Assembly: GCF_964340395.1 (NCBI RefSeq)
Contig: NC_135566.1
Span: forward strand, 22,664,635-22,728,634
Direction of reading: 5' to 3'
Source of the DNA: Glandiceps talaboti
Taxonomy: Eukaryota > Hemichordata > Enteropneusta > Spengelidae
Length of the DNA stretch: 64,000 nucleotides
A program made the position numbers and the translations under genes. A model generated the notes under the pieces. That model did no database searches and was not told where the DNA came from. It saw only the letters and a list, made by a program, of their open reading frames with translations. Positions within the stretch are counted from its first letter, which is position 1. Each line of letters starts with the position of its first letter. Of this stretch, positions 61,701-64,000 are shown in pieces.

Positions 61701-62027
61701 CAGAGAAATTAAATGCACTCAAGGGCATTGTAAAAATACTCAAGTTATTCTGCGATTTTTGCAGGATTGATGCAAGGCTGCAGCCTTGGCAGAACACTGT
61801 AGGTGAATGAACACTGCATTCTCGCAATAGTGGGAATCAGTGCGCACCCAAACGTATTCTCAATACAGCAGGATTTGGGTAAACAAATGATGAACCAGTT
61901 TTGAAATCTAGCCAACACAAGATTTACCTGCTGTGTGTAGCCTGCCTGTCCATAACCTGCTGCTGCAGTTGGCTGCTGTCCTTCAGGTTGCTGTTGATAA
62001 CCACCAGCTGCCCCATATGCACCATAG
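9835..62027 (-). CDS. FET-family RNA-binding protein (FUS/EWSR1/TAF15/cabeza type), 14 recognised coding exons, 5' end incomplete
   Basis: Coding exons on the complement: 62027-61928, 61297-61123, 49916-49617, 49085-49020, 47990-47853, 47517-47433, 43275-43223, 34043-33975, 25084-24978, 22381-22252, 21812-21729, 20860-20728, 13749-13673, 10013-9835. All have AG/GT borders and matching phases, giving about 565 residues counted from the first visible Ser-Tyr. Order: Tyr-rich SYGQ repeats (1-215), Q-rich linker (215-260), first RGG (261-306), Gly/Ser exon (307-329), RRM (about 338-422), second RGG (437-473), RanBP2 zinc finger (474-502), last RGG and a PY signal (507-565). Length and order match vertebrate FUS, TAF15 and EWSR1. 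Known family role: nuclear RNA/DNA binding, transcription-splicing coupling and phase separation. Which vertebrate paralogue it matches is undefined; invertebrates usually have a single member. The start codon is not identified. Confidence 0.96.
10080..10362. repeat. Fragment of dispersed family A (non-autonomous element)
   Basis: Contains cctaatttgcatatcactca, accaaatttcagccaaatct and then gtagcacaactgtacag with gctgatccatgctagg. The same blocks recur at 12440-12890, 21060-21680, 25147-25977, 30770-31425, 38869-40160 and 48218-48490. Here they are in broken order, with an internal segment placed before the left-end module. Confidence 0.75.
10363..10501. repeat. Small palindromic element with TGCTAG/CTAGCA ends
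   Basis: Runs from tgctagg to aggtctagca (10481-10490) and contains a perfect hairpin, gcgaacgaagttcgc (10403-10417). Its right end plus flank (ccgaggtctagca, ctagactagg) is repeated at 41318-41341. Related short elements lie at 40838-40914 and 41248-41330. Confidence 0.55.
10502..11112. repeat. Old inverted-repeat element, interrupted on its right side
   Basis: ggataaaatctaatgttaga (10840-10859) is complementary to tctaacattagatttta around 11040-11056 and to gattttatcc beyond. The motif gcgacgtctaatattagagt (11021-11040) returns in degraded form at 12085-12120 (gagacgtctaagttagagta), on the other side of the 11113-12052 element. That suggests the latter inserted into it. No coding sequence is supported in 10502-10839. 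Confidence 0.6.
11113..12052. repeat. Family C non-autonomous element with TAGTCCCCGC inverted ends and internal 151-bp tandem units
   Basis: The left end tagtccccgc (11113-11122) is complementary to gcggggacta (12043-12052). Inside, a unit of about 151 bp is repeated four to five times, carrying tgtcatagaacactgtccta, gtctgagttatggctttgga and aaaatggctgccaggc. The right part has an acggacggacaaacgg-type tract and a gtccccgtcccggacttcgt hairpin. A sister copy lies at 22673-23595. Confidence 0.85.
12440..12890. repeat. Family A fragment with its right terminal hairpin
   Basis: Contains gcatggtcatgttgctagac, cccaccaaatttcaggtc and an acacatagacagacatcaca tract. It ends in tatagcactattgaac ... 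gttcagttgtgcta (12847-12883), whose two halves are complementary. Lies in the last FET intron. No coding sequence is supported in 12053-12439. Confidence 0.8.
13025..13650. repeat. Family B dispersed repeat next to the zinc-finger exon
   Basis: Two diverged internal units, each with cttgcatctgataatatg, cacttcaatgga/ttttgaatggagtct and a tatggctgccatt-type motif. It ends in a gatggacaaactcatggatg tract about 30 nt from the exon 13 donor. Related copies lie at 35880-36248 and 43735-44710. Confidence 0.75.
13673..13749 (-). CDS. FET coding exon 13: second part of the RanBP2 zinc finger
   Basis: 77 nt, phase 2 to phase 1. It encodes NGCGNSNFSWRNNCNLCGAP and then KPGGMD. With exon 12 it gives C-X4-C-X10-C-X2-C with the conserved N-F-S-W-R-N-x-C core, spaced exactly as in FUS. 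In the family this finger binds GGU-type RNA. The acceptor is ttgttgtag and the donor is GGATG|gtgagt. Confidence 0.96.
14560..15240. repeat. Diverged copy of a segment also found inside the 51538-53895 element
   Basis: Shared order: atgcaacgctcattataatg versus acgcaacactaatgttgcaa; then cacgctcccaggtcaaataa versus cacgctcccacgtcaaaaaa; then gtaagacatg; then aacaaaaatggtcgg versus aacaaaaatagtcgg; then cttcatgtcactgtgtgg versus cttcgtgtcactatggg. Same relative orientation. This shows that the two larger elements share an ancestral module. Confidence 0.7.
15398..16010. repeat. 305-bp tandem duplication with TAGCTCCGCTG left ends
   Basis: Two nearly identical copies begin at gacaagcgacctatcggtca (about 15399 and 15704). 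Each carries tagctccgctg (15422-15432 and 15727-15737) followed by a T-run. The motif is complementary to cagcggagcta at the right ends of the 2-kb copies (17994-18004 and 20177-20187), so it is a terminal inverted repeat. Confidence 0.85.
16011..18004. repeat. 2-kb tandem unit, copy A
   Basis: Starts gaggattttgaggttggcta and ends cagcggagcta. Contains a foldback (16203-16736) whose arms share ttaatcgcc and gttacagtggtaac and their complements. Very similar to copy B, but lacks B's 112-bp insertion and a shorter indel near 17411. Its short reading frames are shared with B and show no conserved protein. Confidence 0.9.
18012..20187. repeat. 2-kb tandem unit, copy B
   Basis: Direct repeat of 16011-18004 with the same ends. 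Differences include an extra 112-bp insertion with its target duplication (18947-19064), about 30 extra bases near 19565, and extra bases at 18662-18680. Its foldback spans 18197-18761. High identity implies recent duplication or gene conversion. Confidence 0.9.
18947..19058. mobile_element. 112-bp insertion with a 6-bp target duplication
   Basis: Copy A reads cagccccgcgcggtatg without interruption. Copy B reads cagccccgc, then 112 bp, then ccccgcgcggtatg. The repeated ccccgc (18941-18946 and 19059-19064) is the apparent target duplication. The ends carry tagtcct (18950-18956) and its complement aggacta (19052-19058). Copy A is therefore the empty site. Confidence 0.8.
20728..20860 (-). CDS. 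FET coding exon 12: second RGG box and first part of the zinc finger
   Basis: 133 nt, phase 1 to phase 2. An RGG/GGG run (GFRGGRGGDRGRGGGRGG) is followed by GAPREGDWTCND, the opening of the RanBP2-type zinc finger with Trp and the first Cys. The donor GATAA|gtaagt interrupts the finger three residues after that Cys. The inverted end of the intron-filling element begins about 34 nt beyond this donor. Confidence 0.96.
21060..21680. repeat. Family A element with a (CA)n tract
   Basis: Internal blocks include cctaatttgcatatcactga and caaatttcagaacaatctg, followed by a (CA)n run (about 21570-21606) and (CAGA)n. The right hairpin is tatagcactactgaacctca with gttcagttgtgc (about 21629-21664). Intron between exons 11 and 12. 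Confidence 0.85.
21729..21812 (-). CDS. FET coding exon 11: RRM C-terminal strand
   Basis: 84 nt, symmetric phase 1-1. It encodes GKPFGNSGPEIKVELAQRKA and then WVPPHGNR, matching the last beta strand (IKVSFATRR in FUS) and the start of the next RGG linker. The acceptor is atttgcag and the donor is TAGAG|gtaggt. Confidence 0.95.
21830..22250. other. Intron 10 of the FET gene
   Basis: No gene seen. Contains an atcaatcaatcaatcgttaa-type AT-rich tetranucleotide tract around 22118-22165. Confidence 0.6.
22252..22381 (-). CDS. FET coding exon 10: RRM core with RNP1
   Basis: 130 nt, phase 0 to phase 1. It begins IDKRTQKPKIWIYKNKLTGQ, the extended Lys-rich loop special to FET RRMs. Then comes PKGECTITYDD, the degenerate RNP1, and AAKAAIDWFNG, helix 2. 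The KPKIWIYK form is closer to Drosophila cabeza than to human FUS (inference from memory of the family). The donor is AACG|gtaggt. Confidence 0.97.
22673..23595. repeat. Family C element, second copy
   Basis: Same orientation and structure as 11113-12052: tagtccccgc at 22673-22682, gcggggacta at 23586-23595, and about 151-bp internal units starting near 22840. Shared sequence begins just outside the inverted end (aacaagtca, tgagaatgaca in both), so the true left border may be about 25 bp further out. Confidence 0.85.
23838..24787. repeat. 41-bp minisatellite, about 23 copies
   Basis: The unit has tctgtatataacctgaatgt followed by atatcactcattggtctaca g. The main variants are acctgaatg/accagaatg and cactcattgg/cattcattgg. 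It ends directly at a (CA)n tract. It lies about 190 nt downstream of the RRM exon 9 donor. Confidence 0.97.
24786..24895. repeat. (CA)n run and family A right-end hairpin
   Basis: About 30 CA units (24787-24846), followed by gtactgaacctagttcagct gtgcta, the right terminal hairpin of family A. The body of that element is missing or has been replaced by the minisatellite. Confidence 0.85.
24978..25084 (-). CDS. FET coding exon 9: RRM N-terminal half
   Basis: 107 nt, phase 1 to phase 0. It encodes DVAMEQQEDTIFVSGLDPSV and continues to EHFGQIGIIK. TIFVSGL is the RNP2 strand (TIFVQGL in FUS), and the HFGQIG motif follows helix 1. The acceptor is ttttttag and the donor is CAAG|gtaaac. Confidence 0.97.
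25147..25977. repeat. Family A element, cut on its right by a piggyBac-like insertion
   Basis: Starts agcaccaatggcattgtagc and runs through two tgttgctatgggcgtggtc-type submodules and several accaaa-type blocks. It stops at agcagtttttgacttTAA, where the 25978 element begins. In other copies this point continues as agttgt and a (CA)n tract. Confidence 0.85.
25974..27482. mobile_element. TTAA-flanked piggyBac-like non-autonomous element, copy 1 (right end missing)
   Basis: Begins at TTAA (25974-25977) with ccctttcaccaccaattccc, then two ttcccgctattgcgggaa-type palindromes. Homologous to copies 2 and 3 up to about 27482, where the last 70-75 bp, including the right inverted end, are lost. No transposase. 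The 66-codon frame it shares with copy 2 differs mainly at amino-acid-changing sites. Confidence 0.85.
27732..27981 (+). CDS. Exon 1 of a predicted nested plus-strand gene, unrecognised protein
   Basis: ATG at 27732 in a strong context (A at -3, G at +4). 83 codons plus one base, beginning MDIYKCPSNDIQKLTNKIWE and ending YCLKVNEVTV. Donor GTGG|gtacgt in phase 1. The residues suggest a charged alpha-helical or coiled-coil protein (QESATKLWHAKYKNDRRSLA). The frame is open upstream to 27600 with two earlier ATGs, but that part is not protein-like. It lies inside a FET intron on the opposite strand. I do not recognise the family. An overlapping minus-strand frame with a CPLC motif is the alternative reading. 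Confidence 0.55.
28808..28902 (+). CDS. Exon 2 of the predicted nested plus-strand gene
   Basis: Polypyrimidine-rich acceptor ctgtatttttcag at 28807. Phase 1 entry matches exon 1 (G|TT gives Val). Encodes KQKSSDQSVADEPTPSHEMS and PISKKKESET, then TGA (28900-28902). The tail is Ser/Lys-rich and hydrophilic. An AATAAA follows 68 nt later. With exon 1 the protein is 114 residues. The 826-nt intron (27982-28807) shows no other coding signal. Confidence 0.55.
28971..28976 (+). promoter_or_regulatory. Candidate poly(A) signal of the nested gene
   Basis: AATAAA on the plus strand, 68 nt after the TGA of exon 2, followed by a T-rich stretch from about 29000. Position and strand fit the predicted gene. 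Confidence 0.5.
29140..30766. mobile_element. TTAA-flanked piggyBac-like non-autonomous element, copy 2 (complete)
   Basis: TTAA at 29140-29143 and 30763-30766. The ends ccctttcaccaccaat and attggtggtgaaaggg are perfect inverted repeats. The two subterminal palindromes (ttcccgctattgcgggaa) lie at about 29158-29212. Length is about 1.62 kb between the TTAAs. TTAA targets with CCC/GGG ends are diagnostic of the piggyBac superfamily. No transposase reading frame, so it must have been moved in trans. Confidence 0.88.
30770..31425. repeat. Family A element with a (CA)n tract
   Basis: Carries tactgccatttgattgttgc, gggcgtggtcatggttgcta, the caaatttcaggccaatctg block and a (CA)n run (about 31383-31421). 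The right hairpin is absent; a different repeat takes over. Confidence 0.8.
31426..31800. repeat. Two diverged direct repeats and a (CAGA)n tract
   Basis: Segments at about 31428-31530 and 31608-31715 share the pattern tatt-c-ggg, ttaccaaaacc-aatca, ttgcc-ctac-gaata and gtttgaatt-agc. A run of cagacagaca (about 31723-31758) follows, and then cttccttacggaag, a short palindrome. No gene seen. Confidence 0.65.
31801..33914. repeat. Family D repeat split by piggyBac-like copy 3
   Basis: A segment with atggccaccattttgctgtt ending at tttgtacaaggtttggt (31898) resumes after the copy 3 element at 33490 as TTAAatcggtccatgcatat. The tandem relative at 33690-33914 reads tttgtaccaggtttggttga aattggcccatgcatat without interruption, showing the empty site. 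It ends in an acggacagaacccaacgt tract and ctcgtcgggcttcgcc. Confidence 0.8.
31899..33493. mobile_element. TTAA-flanked piggyBac-like non-autonomous element, copy 3
   Basis: TTAA at 31899-31902 and 33490-33493. The ends are ccctttcaccaccgattccc and attggtggtgaaaagg. More diverged than copies 1 and 2. The subterminal palindrome is ttcccgctacagcgggaa instead of ttcccgctattgcgggaa. A 172-codon open frame (32783-33301) is closed in the other copies and is considered chance. Confidence 0.88.
33911..33986 (-). promoter_or_regulatory. Tandem duplication that doubles the exon 8 donor splice site
   Basis: A 32-bp sequence is present at 33911-33942 and 33955-33986, offset by 44 bp. Each copy includes, on the minus strand, ATATAGGCAAG|gtaggt. 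Both donors are identical through the consensus. The downstream one would add 44 nt and put a TAG within the RRM exon. Confidence 0.85.
33975..34043 (-). CDS. FET coding exon 8: Gly/Ser-rich cassette, possibly alternative
   Basis: 69 nt, symmetric phase 1-1, encoding SGYGGGSSGGSSGGMSSGS and then YRQ. Acceptor ttctcag; donor GCAAG|gtaggt. Skipping it joins exon 7 to the RRM without a frameshift, so it may be a cassette. A second copy of its donor lies 44 nt downstream, inside a 32-bp duplication (33911-33942 and 33955-33986). Using that copy would extend the exon to 33931 and shift the frame. Confidence 0.87.
34422..35128. repeat. 54/36-bp minisatellite, about 13 copies
   Basis: The unit contains cataccctcaaacccagatt, atcattcacatacccac and caactcacctgacaat. 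Shorter units lack the last part. C-rich on the plus strand. The plus-strand reading frame through its start is only the repeat. Confidence 0.95.
35129..35879. other. Intron sequence between exons 7 and 8, no gene seen
   Basis: AT-rich, no supported exon. Short reading frames lack splice or homology support. Confidence 0.55.
35880..36248. repeat. Family B dispersed repeat
   Basis: Three imperfect modules, each with tttgaccttgaa, aggtcaaggt, a gataatgtgggggtaggca-like motif and ttggatgg. The module ends directly at the 53-bp array, whose unit is a derivative of this module. Confidence 0.75.
36249..38857. repeat. 53-bp satellite array, about 49 copies
   Basis: The unit reads gtatgtaataacttattggt, gataatgtaggggtatgcac and tagaatggtgtct. 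Two alternating variants are ggtgataatg and gttactgatg. The first few units are 51 bp (tggtctgta). Rare gtagaggtaggcac units cluster near 38275 and 38645-38765. Lies in the intron between exons 7 and 8. Confidence 0.97.
38869..40160. repeat. Family A element, long version
   Basis: Starts agtaccaatggcattgtagc. It has five tandem-like submodules of about 115 bp with ttggctgttgctatgggcgt and cttgttgctagg. Then come the accaaatttcagaccgatct blocks, a (CA)n and (CAGA)n tract (about 40088-40130) and the right end tatagcactactga. Confidence 0.88.
40838..40914. mobile_element. 77-bp mini-element with TGCTAGAC inverted ends
   Basis: Begins tgctagacgttcaggc and ends gcccgaacagtctagca, complementary apart from one inserted base. 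Contains gtgaacgaaattcgc, related to the hairpin at 10403-10417. Confidence 0.65.
41248..41330. mobile_element. 83-bp mini-element with 19-bp inverted ends
   Basis: The left end tgctagaccttggatgttc and right end gaacatccgaggtctagca are complementary at 18 of 19 positions. The flanking gacatt/aatgtc bases mirror those of 40838-40914. Confidence 0.7.
41540..43222. other. Intron sequence between exons 7 and 8, with one cryptic exon candidate
   Basis: Holds a 71-nt minus-strand segment (41760-41690) with atttttag acceptor and GAGAAG|gtaaga donor, open in the FET frame but not frame-neutral (see findings). Otherwise no gene seen. Confidence 0.5.
43223..43275 (-). CDS. FET coding exon 7: linker after first RGG
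   Basis: 53 nt, phase 2 to phase 1. It encodes DRSGGSDRVGFNKGFSG, resembling the charged, Gly-rich linker before the RRM in FUS and TAF15. The acceptor is actatag and the donor is TGGTG|gtaagt. It closes the frame opened by exon 6. Confidence 0.9.
43735..44710. repeat. Family B dispersed repeat, longest copy
   Basis: Three to four modules of about 270 bp, each with aggtcaaggtca-like motifs, gtagacacttgaatggagtc and tatggctgccatt/tatggtcgccatt. It ends with a duplicated tgtcaggtttgaaagaaa block (44550 and 44620) and tagtccccct. Confidence 0.8.
44711..47432. other. Intron between FET exons 6 and 7, mostly unique sequence
   Basis: No exon, RNA gene or mobile element recognised. One short hairpin, gggcacact-atcctac-agtgtgccc, lies at 45607-45631. 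This is one of the few long introns here with little visible repeat content. Confidence 0.55.
47433..47517 (-). CDS. FET coding exon 6: Gly run and first RGG box
   Basis: 85 nt, phase 1 to phase 2. Eight GGN Gly codons are followed by SGGYQDRGGRGMGRGRGGFG. The pure GGT run at the 5' end lies directly against the cag acceptor. The arginines in GRG/RGG context are the usual PRMT1 methylation targets in FET proteins. The exon must be paired with the next one, since neither is frame-neutral alone. Confidence 0.93.
47853..47990 (-). CDS. FET coding exon 5: Gln/Pro-rich linker
   Basis: 138 nt, symmetric phase 1-1. It begins GRDAGAGSYSTGFQTAI, then runs into a Gln-rich stretch made of CAA/CAG codons with a PPP-containing segment, and ends PSNVPMQ. 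The acceptor is accagcag and the donor is GCAAG|gtatgt. The Q/P run is a likely length-variable site. It sits between the SYGQ domain and the first RGG, a position that is poorly conserved in the family, so the exon is called mainly from its splice sites and phase. Confidence 0.85.
48218..48490. repeat. Family A left-end fragment
   Basis: Starts agcactaatggcgttgtagc, continues through gatccatgctaggtataggt and one tgctatgggcgtggtcatgt submodule, then stops. Intron between exons 4 and 5. Confidence 0.8.
49020..49085 (-). CDS. FET coding exon 4: short SYGQ cassette
   Basis: 66 nt, symmetric phase 1-1. It encodes GGYGQTGEQSQSYSSSGYG and then SGQ. The acceptor is tatatcag and the donor is CCAAG|gtgtgt. 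A frame-neutral cassette adding one more Tyr-rich repeat set. Confidence 0.92.
49617..49916 (-). CDS. FET coding exon 3: main SYGQ block
   Basis: 300 nt, symmetric phase 1-1, 100 codons. It is dense in SYGQ, GGYGQ, SYDQ and NYGQ units, and is the largest recognised exon. It can be skipped without a frameshift. The acceptor reads ttttcagcag, a tandem NAGNAG site, so the first Gln-containing codon may be optional. The donor is TTCAG|gtaagg. Confidence 0.95.
49917..51531. other. Intron between exons 2 and 3, with repeat fragments and no gene seen
   Basis: 50280-50425 resembles 57400-57580 (caaatgctccactatttaca, aagatgaagtgtgaactg). 50430-50640 has several tcctccg/cggagg motifs and ends cgccagtgtaagcgccctca. 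A degraded complement of that end appears at about 54915-54945 (ttgagggtgtttacgccgg), suggesting an older element that the 51538-53895 element entered. Confidence 0.5.
51538..53895. mobile_element. hAT-like non-autonomous element with target-site duplication
   Basis: The ends cagtgttctccc (51538) and gggagaacactg (53895) are complementary. They are flanked by attatg on both sides (51532-51537 and 53896-53901), an apparent target duplication. CAGTG ends fit hAT, although hAT duplications are normally 8 bp. Inside, a gcgaagcgaagc tract, aggaggggggtgtccccc (51631-51648) and ggggcgccgcgccc-type motifs lie near the ends. The centre resembles 14560-15240. No transposase is visible. Confidence 0.7.
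53902..56104. other. Intron sequence with scattered repeat modules, no gene seen
   Basis: 55080-55400 resembles 57620-57900 (tgatgtcacaaactatagcg versus tgacgtcacaaactattgcg; both have an acgagattt motif). 56030-56100 recurs at 62244-62300. A 103-codon minus-strand frame at 54600-54911 has no homology I recognise. Confidence 0.5.
56105..57445. repeat. Large inverted repeat, arms about 270-290 bp
   Basis: Arm 56109-56395 and the complement of 57177-57440 share, in order: tcgagtatttg, cattttaatacttcattatc, ttttaaatcaatgcgccca, a gtgtgtgtgtg tract, ggtggtcggcaacctttgag versus its counterpart, and gaccaccgcc/tggcgaccac modules around gactgagtcccagacgc. The left arm has a run of about 13 G (56263-56276). 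The spacer includes the left end of the 56484-60214 element. Confidence 0.75.
56484..60214. mobile_element. 3.7-kb element with perfect 17-bp inverted ends and TTAA borders
   Basis: TTAAAGGCCAAGGTCCA at 56484-56500 is exactly complementary to 60198-60214. TTAA at both edges would fit a piggyBac-type target duplication, or it is simply part of the inverted repeat. Subterminal gcatatgcgg versus gcgcatgtgc are also related. The interior (58135-59760) is less AT-rich with short frames on both strands, none recognised. No transposase. Confidence 0.65.
60387..60590. repeat. 41-bp tandem repeat, five copies
   Basis: Unit tgcacttctacattgtgttt gagtgtagtactattagtaa t, nearly perfect, with gaatg/gagtg and tacatt/tatatt variants. 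Lies in the intron between exons 2 and 3. Confidence 0.95.
60591..61122. other. Intron sequence, no gene seen
   Basis: AT-rich sequence leading to the exon 2 donor at 61122. Nothing else recognised. Confidence 0.5.
61123..61297 (-). CDS. FET coding exon 2: SYGQ low-complexity
   Basis: 175 nt, phase 0 to phase 1. It begins GYGQQQAASYDQSSYAQ and contains repeated SYAQ, SYGQ and GYG units with a Thr/Ser/Ala-rich spacer. The acceptor is tttgtag and the donor is CCAG|gtatgt. This Tyr-rich domain drives self-association and transcriptional activation in known FET proteins. Confidence 0.93.
61796..61875 (-). repeat. Relic of the piggyBac-like family end
   Basis: On the minus strand, gattcccactattgcgagaa followed by tgc-gttcattcacctac matches the subterminal gene-order of 25978, 29144 and 31903 (aattcccgctattgcgggaa, cgccaaagttcattcaccta). 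The palindrome has decayed and the rest of the element is missing. Confidence 0.65.
61928..62027 (-). CDS. FET coding exon 1 of those recognised: SYGQ low-complexity
   Basis: 100 nt, entering in phase 2 and leaving in phase 0. It encodes SYGAYGAAGGYQQQ and later GYGQAGYTQQ, typical of the Tyr/Gly/Gln prion-like N-terminus. The acceptor ends in ttctag and the donor is CAG|gtaaat. The incoming phase needs an upstream exon ending in two bases such as AG, which would complete the Ser codon. A 28-bp tandem duplication lies directly upstream (62038-62093) in the intron. Confidence 0.9.
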
Positions 62028-62330
62028 CTAGAAGAATATCCATATATTAATCAATTAAAACAAATATCCATATATTAATCAATTAAAACAAATGTATATC
62101 GACAGATTATTTTTGCTAATTGCTATTTTTGCTAATTAATATATCACTTTATATTTGAATTCTTTTTAGGTACATGTAGGTGTTTAATTCAATATAGGAT
62201 GGTCTAAACAAATAACATGCAGATAATACAATATGACTTTAGAGTTTTGATGTTAGAGATGAGTCATAACAAACTACAAGTACTACATTTCACATCAAAT
62301 TAGCTTTGAACATATGAAAAATAAACCAAG
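62028..62330. repeat. Intron 5' of exon 1 with a 28-bp duplication and a dispersed module
   Basis: tatccatatattaatcaatt aaaacaaa occurs twice in tandem (about 62038-62093), just upstream of the acceptor. 62235-62300 repeats the module at 56030-56100 (gagatgagtcataacaaact). Confidence 0.75.
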
Positions 62331-62399
62331 ACTAAGTCTACCACATTGCATTTTTTTTTTAAAGTGATCACAATGTTGCCATTAAAACTCAAAATGTCA

Positions 62400-62645
62400 T
62401 AACATTTAATGAACCATGGTAGGGTTCTGCCAAGCTTGAGAGTAGTCCTGTTGCTAATTAATATTCATGTCAATTTGCATATTTAATATTCACGAATAAA
62501 TTAATGGTAAATGTACATGGTGAATGATCAAAGTTGCCAAAGAAAAAGTTAAAACCAACTTTTCTTTCTCTACAAATTTATAACTCTAATCTCAATCTTT
62601 GCACATCAATTTTTTTCAATCACAGTTTTTGATAAGTTTTCTCAG
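62400..62645. repeat. Inverted copy of 57880-58110
   Basis: gggttctgccaagcttgaga gtagtcc is the complement of ggactactctcaagcttggg agaaccc at about 58068-58095. Homology continues through aattaatattcatg, caacttttctttctctaca and cacagtttttgat. Confidence 0.8.
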
Positions 62646-62881
62646 AAAAGATAAAATTGTTTCCAACTAAATATCCAAAGAGGAGTGCAATAAAATATTA
62701 TAAGATCGATTATTTTACAAAATTAAAATAAAAATAATCTGTCGATATTTTTCCCATCTTATCTTATTATTCTCGTGCAGTTTTCACAGAAATTCCCAGG
62801 TTTTTATTTCATAATCTCCAACACGCAGTTTCATTGTTTTTGTCAGATGATCTATTCAACTGCCGACCACGTCTGTTTTAC

Positions 62882-62943
62882 CTCCATGACTTTATCGACT
62901 GCTGTAACATATAAAATATTTGCTCGAATTTTCGCCTTGTCAT
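62882..62943 (-). CDS. Weak candidate for the FET first coding exon
   Basis: ATG at 62943 on the complement, 20 codons plus AG, then donor gtaaaa. The phase (2) is exactly what the 62027 exon needs, and AG plus C would give the Ser of SYG. Against it, the peptide MTRRKFEQIFYM is unlike known FET N-termini, which are Tyr/Ser/Gln-rich from the start. The true first exon may lie beyond 64000. Confidence 0.15.
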
Positions 62944-62945
62944 GA

Positions 62946-64000
62946 TTTCTAAAACAAAGTAGGTCTGCTGCTCAGACGTGAACAGATCTCGCTACTTTAG
63001 TCTGCGGTCGTCCGTGCGCAGGTACTAGGTGGGGTTACGTGTTTTATTGTCTCGGATCAAGTGAACGGTTACACATTAGTCAAATTACTGAGCAAGCAAT
63101 TTAACGTCAACATCAAAGCTCAACATCAGGAGGCATTTGTCATCTGGGGTACGTTAGTTTTTGTCAATTCATCATAGTTTTGAACAATCTCAAGTTTGAA
63201 TTAGCTGCATTTTAAGCGAAATAGAAGTGGTGGTTTCTTCAATGCCCTCCAAAACATGTACTTTGTAGCGACTATAAATTGTTCCGGAGGAGATGTTCAG
63301 GTAGGATGTTTTTATAAAAACGTTCTAAGAAAACAAGACCAGTTAGAATTTGAAATTAAAAACATATTTTTGTATTGTACTACTTGTAGTCACAACAAAA
63401 AACTGAATATTTTTTCAAGATTTTGATGTGCACAGACTTAACAAAATTGTTGCAATAATAATTGTTGTACAAATAACCAAACGAACTGTTACTTATAAAT
63501 ATATTTTTGCATACATTTTTTAAATGTGTGTTTTTTTTTAATTCTATTTTATTTATTCGGAGCCAACTGGCCATTTGAAAATACAAATAGAAATGAAAAT
63601 GAAATTTTTTTTCTTCACTCGCCTGACTTTTTCAGGAGAGGTATTAAATCACTCGCCTACCACTCGCCTGGATGGTTTCAGGAGAGTGATTTTTAGCTCT
63701 CCTGCCATTTTCAAAAGACATGCCCTGGTAGTGGAGTGCCGTATTTATATTTGTGTACTATGAATCACAGCTACCCGTCTAGTCTAGAATTTGGCATTAG
63801 GTAATCCTAAAACATAAAGCTATATAGGACGTTTTAAAAACCGAGAGTTGTCGTACAAGTAAATGAGCTTGGGTTGTACGCTTACTAATATCAATCATAG
63901 TCGCACGAAATTGGTTGACACGTGCGTTCGTCACGTACCATCATTTATAGTTATGATGACCGAACAAACAGAAAAACAGCCTCTTGAATTCAGGAACTTC
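62946..64000. other. Upstream flank of the FET gene, promoter not resolved
   Basis: No SYGQ-type exon was found on the complement. 62990-63040 has several CpG sites and could belong to a promoter or 5' UTR region. 63620-63700 has repeated cactcgcctg units. Nothing else is supported. Confidence 0.4.

Noticed and set aside
63291-63303. Plus-strand ATG followed by a donor-like site (ATGTTCAG|gtagg)
   Set aside because: Only eight coding bases and no partner exon in the window, on the opposite strand to the FET gene.

Overview
This is a metazoan nuclear genome window. It is AT-rich and repeat-dense, with GT-AG introns; the dispersed repeats look like those of a marine invertebrate, but I cannot place the species. 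One large gene dominates. A FET-family (FUS/EWSR1/TAF15/cabeza) RNA-binding protein lies on the minus strand, with 14 recognisable coding exons from 62027 down to the stop at 9835. Joined in phase, they give about 565 residues in the standard order: SYGQ-rich low-complexity region, Q-rich linker, RGG, RRM, RGG, RanBP2-type zinc finger, RGG, and a C-terminal PY nuclear-localisation signal. Every splice phase matches. The first coding exon is not securely found.

Layout. 1-9130 lies downstream of the gene and is mostly tandem repeats: a 29/30-bp array (455-1999), a G-run/C-run hairpin, a 70-bp array (2569-3212) and a 4.9-kb array of a 20-bp unit (3213-8130). 9136-10013 is the 3' UTR and last exon. 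10014-13672 is an intron filled with transposon relics. 13673-20860 holds the two zinc-finger exons, separated by a 6.98-kb intron that is almost entirely one element with 73-bp inverted ends. 21729-25084 holds the RRM exons. 25085-33974 is an intron with three TTAA-flanked, piggyBac-like non-autonomous elements and a probable two-exon plus-strand gene (27732-28902, 114 aa, unrecognised). 33975-34043 is a small Gly/Ser exon whose 5' splice site is duplicated. 34044-43222 contains 54-bp and 53-bp minisatellites and small hairpin elements. 43223-49916 holds the first RGG exons, the Q-rich exon and the distal SYGQ exons. 49917-61122 is an intron with a hAT-like element carrying a target-site duplication and a 3.7-kb element with perfect 17-bp inverted ends. 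61123-62027 holds the two most N-terminal recognised exons, and 62028-64000 is upstream sequence.

Function, by family knowledge. FET proteins bind nascent RNA, couple transcription to splicing and condense through their Tyr-rich domain. Known FET genes tune their own level by unproductive splicing. Here a duplicated donor at the Gly/Ser exon and a 71-nt cryptic exon (41690-41760) could do the same, but this is inference. No complete transposase, no RNA gene and no CRISPR array was recognised. I found no clear new molecular system; the most interesting items are the duplicated donor, the element-filled zinc-finger intron and the nested plus-strand gene.
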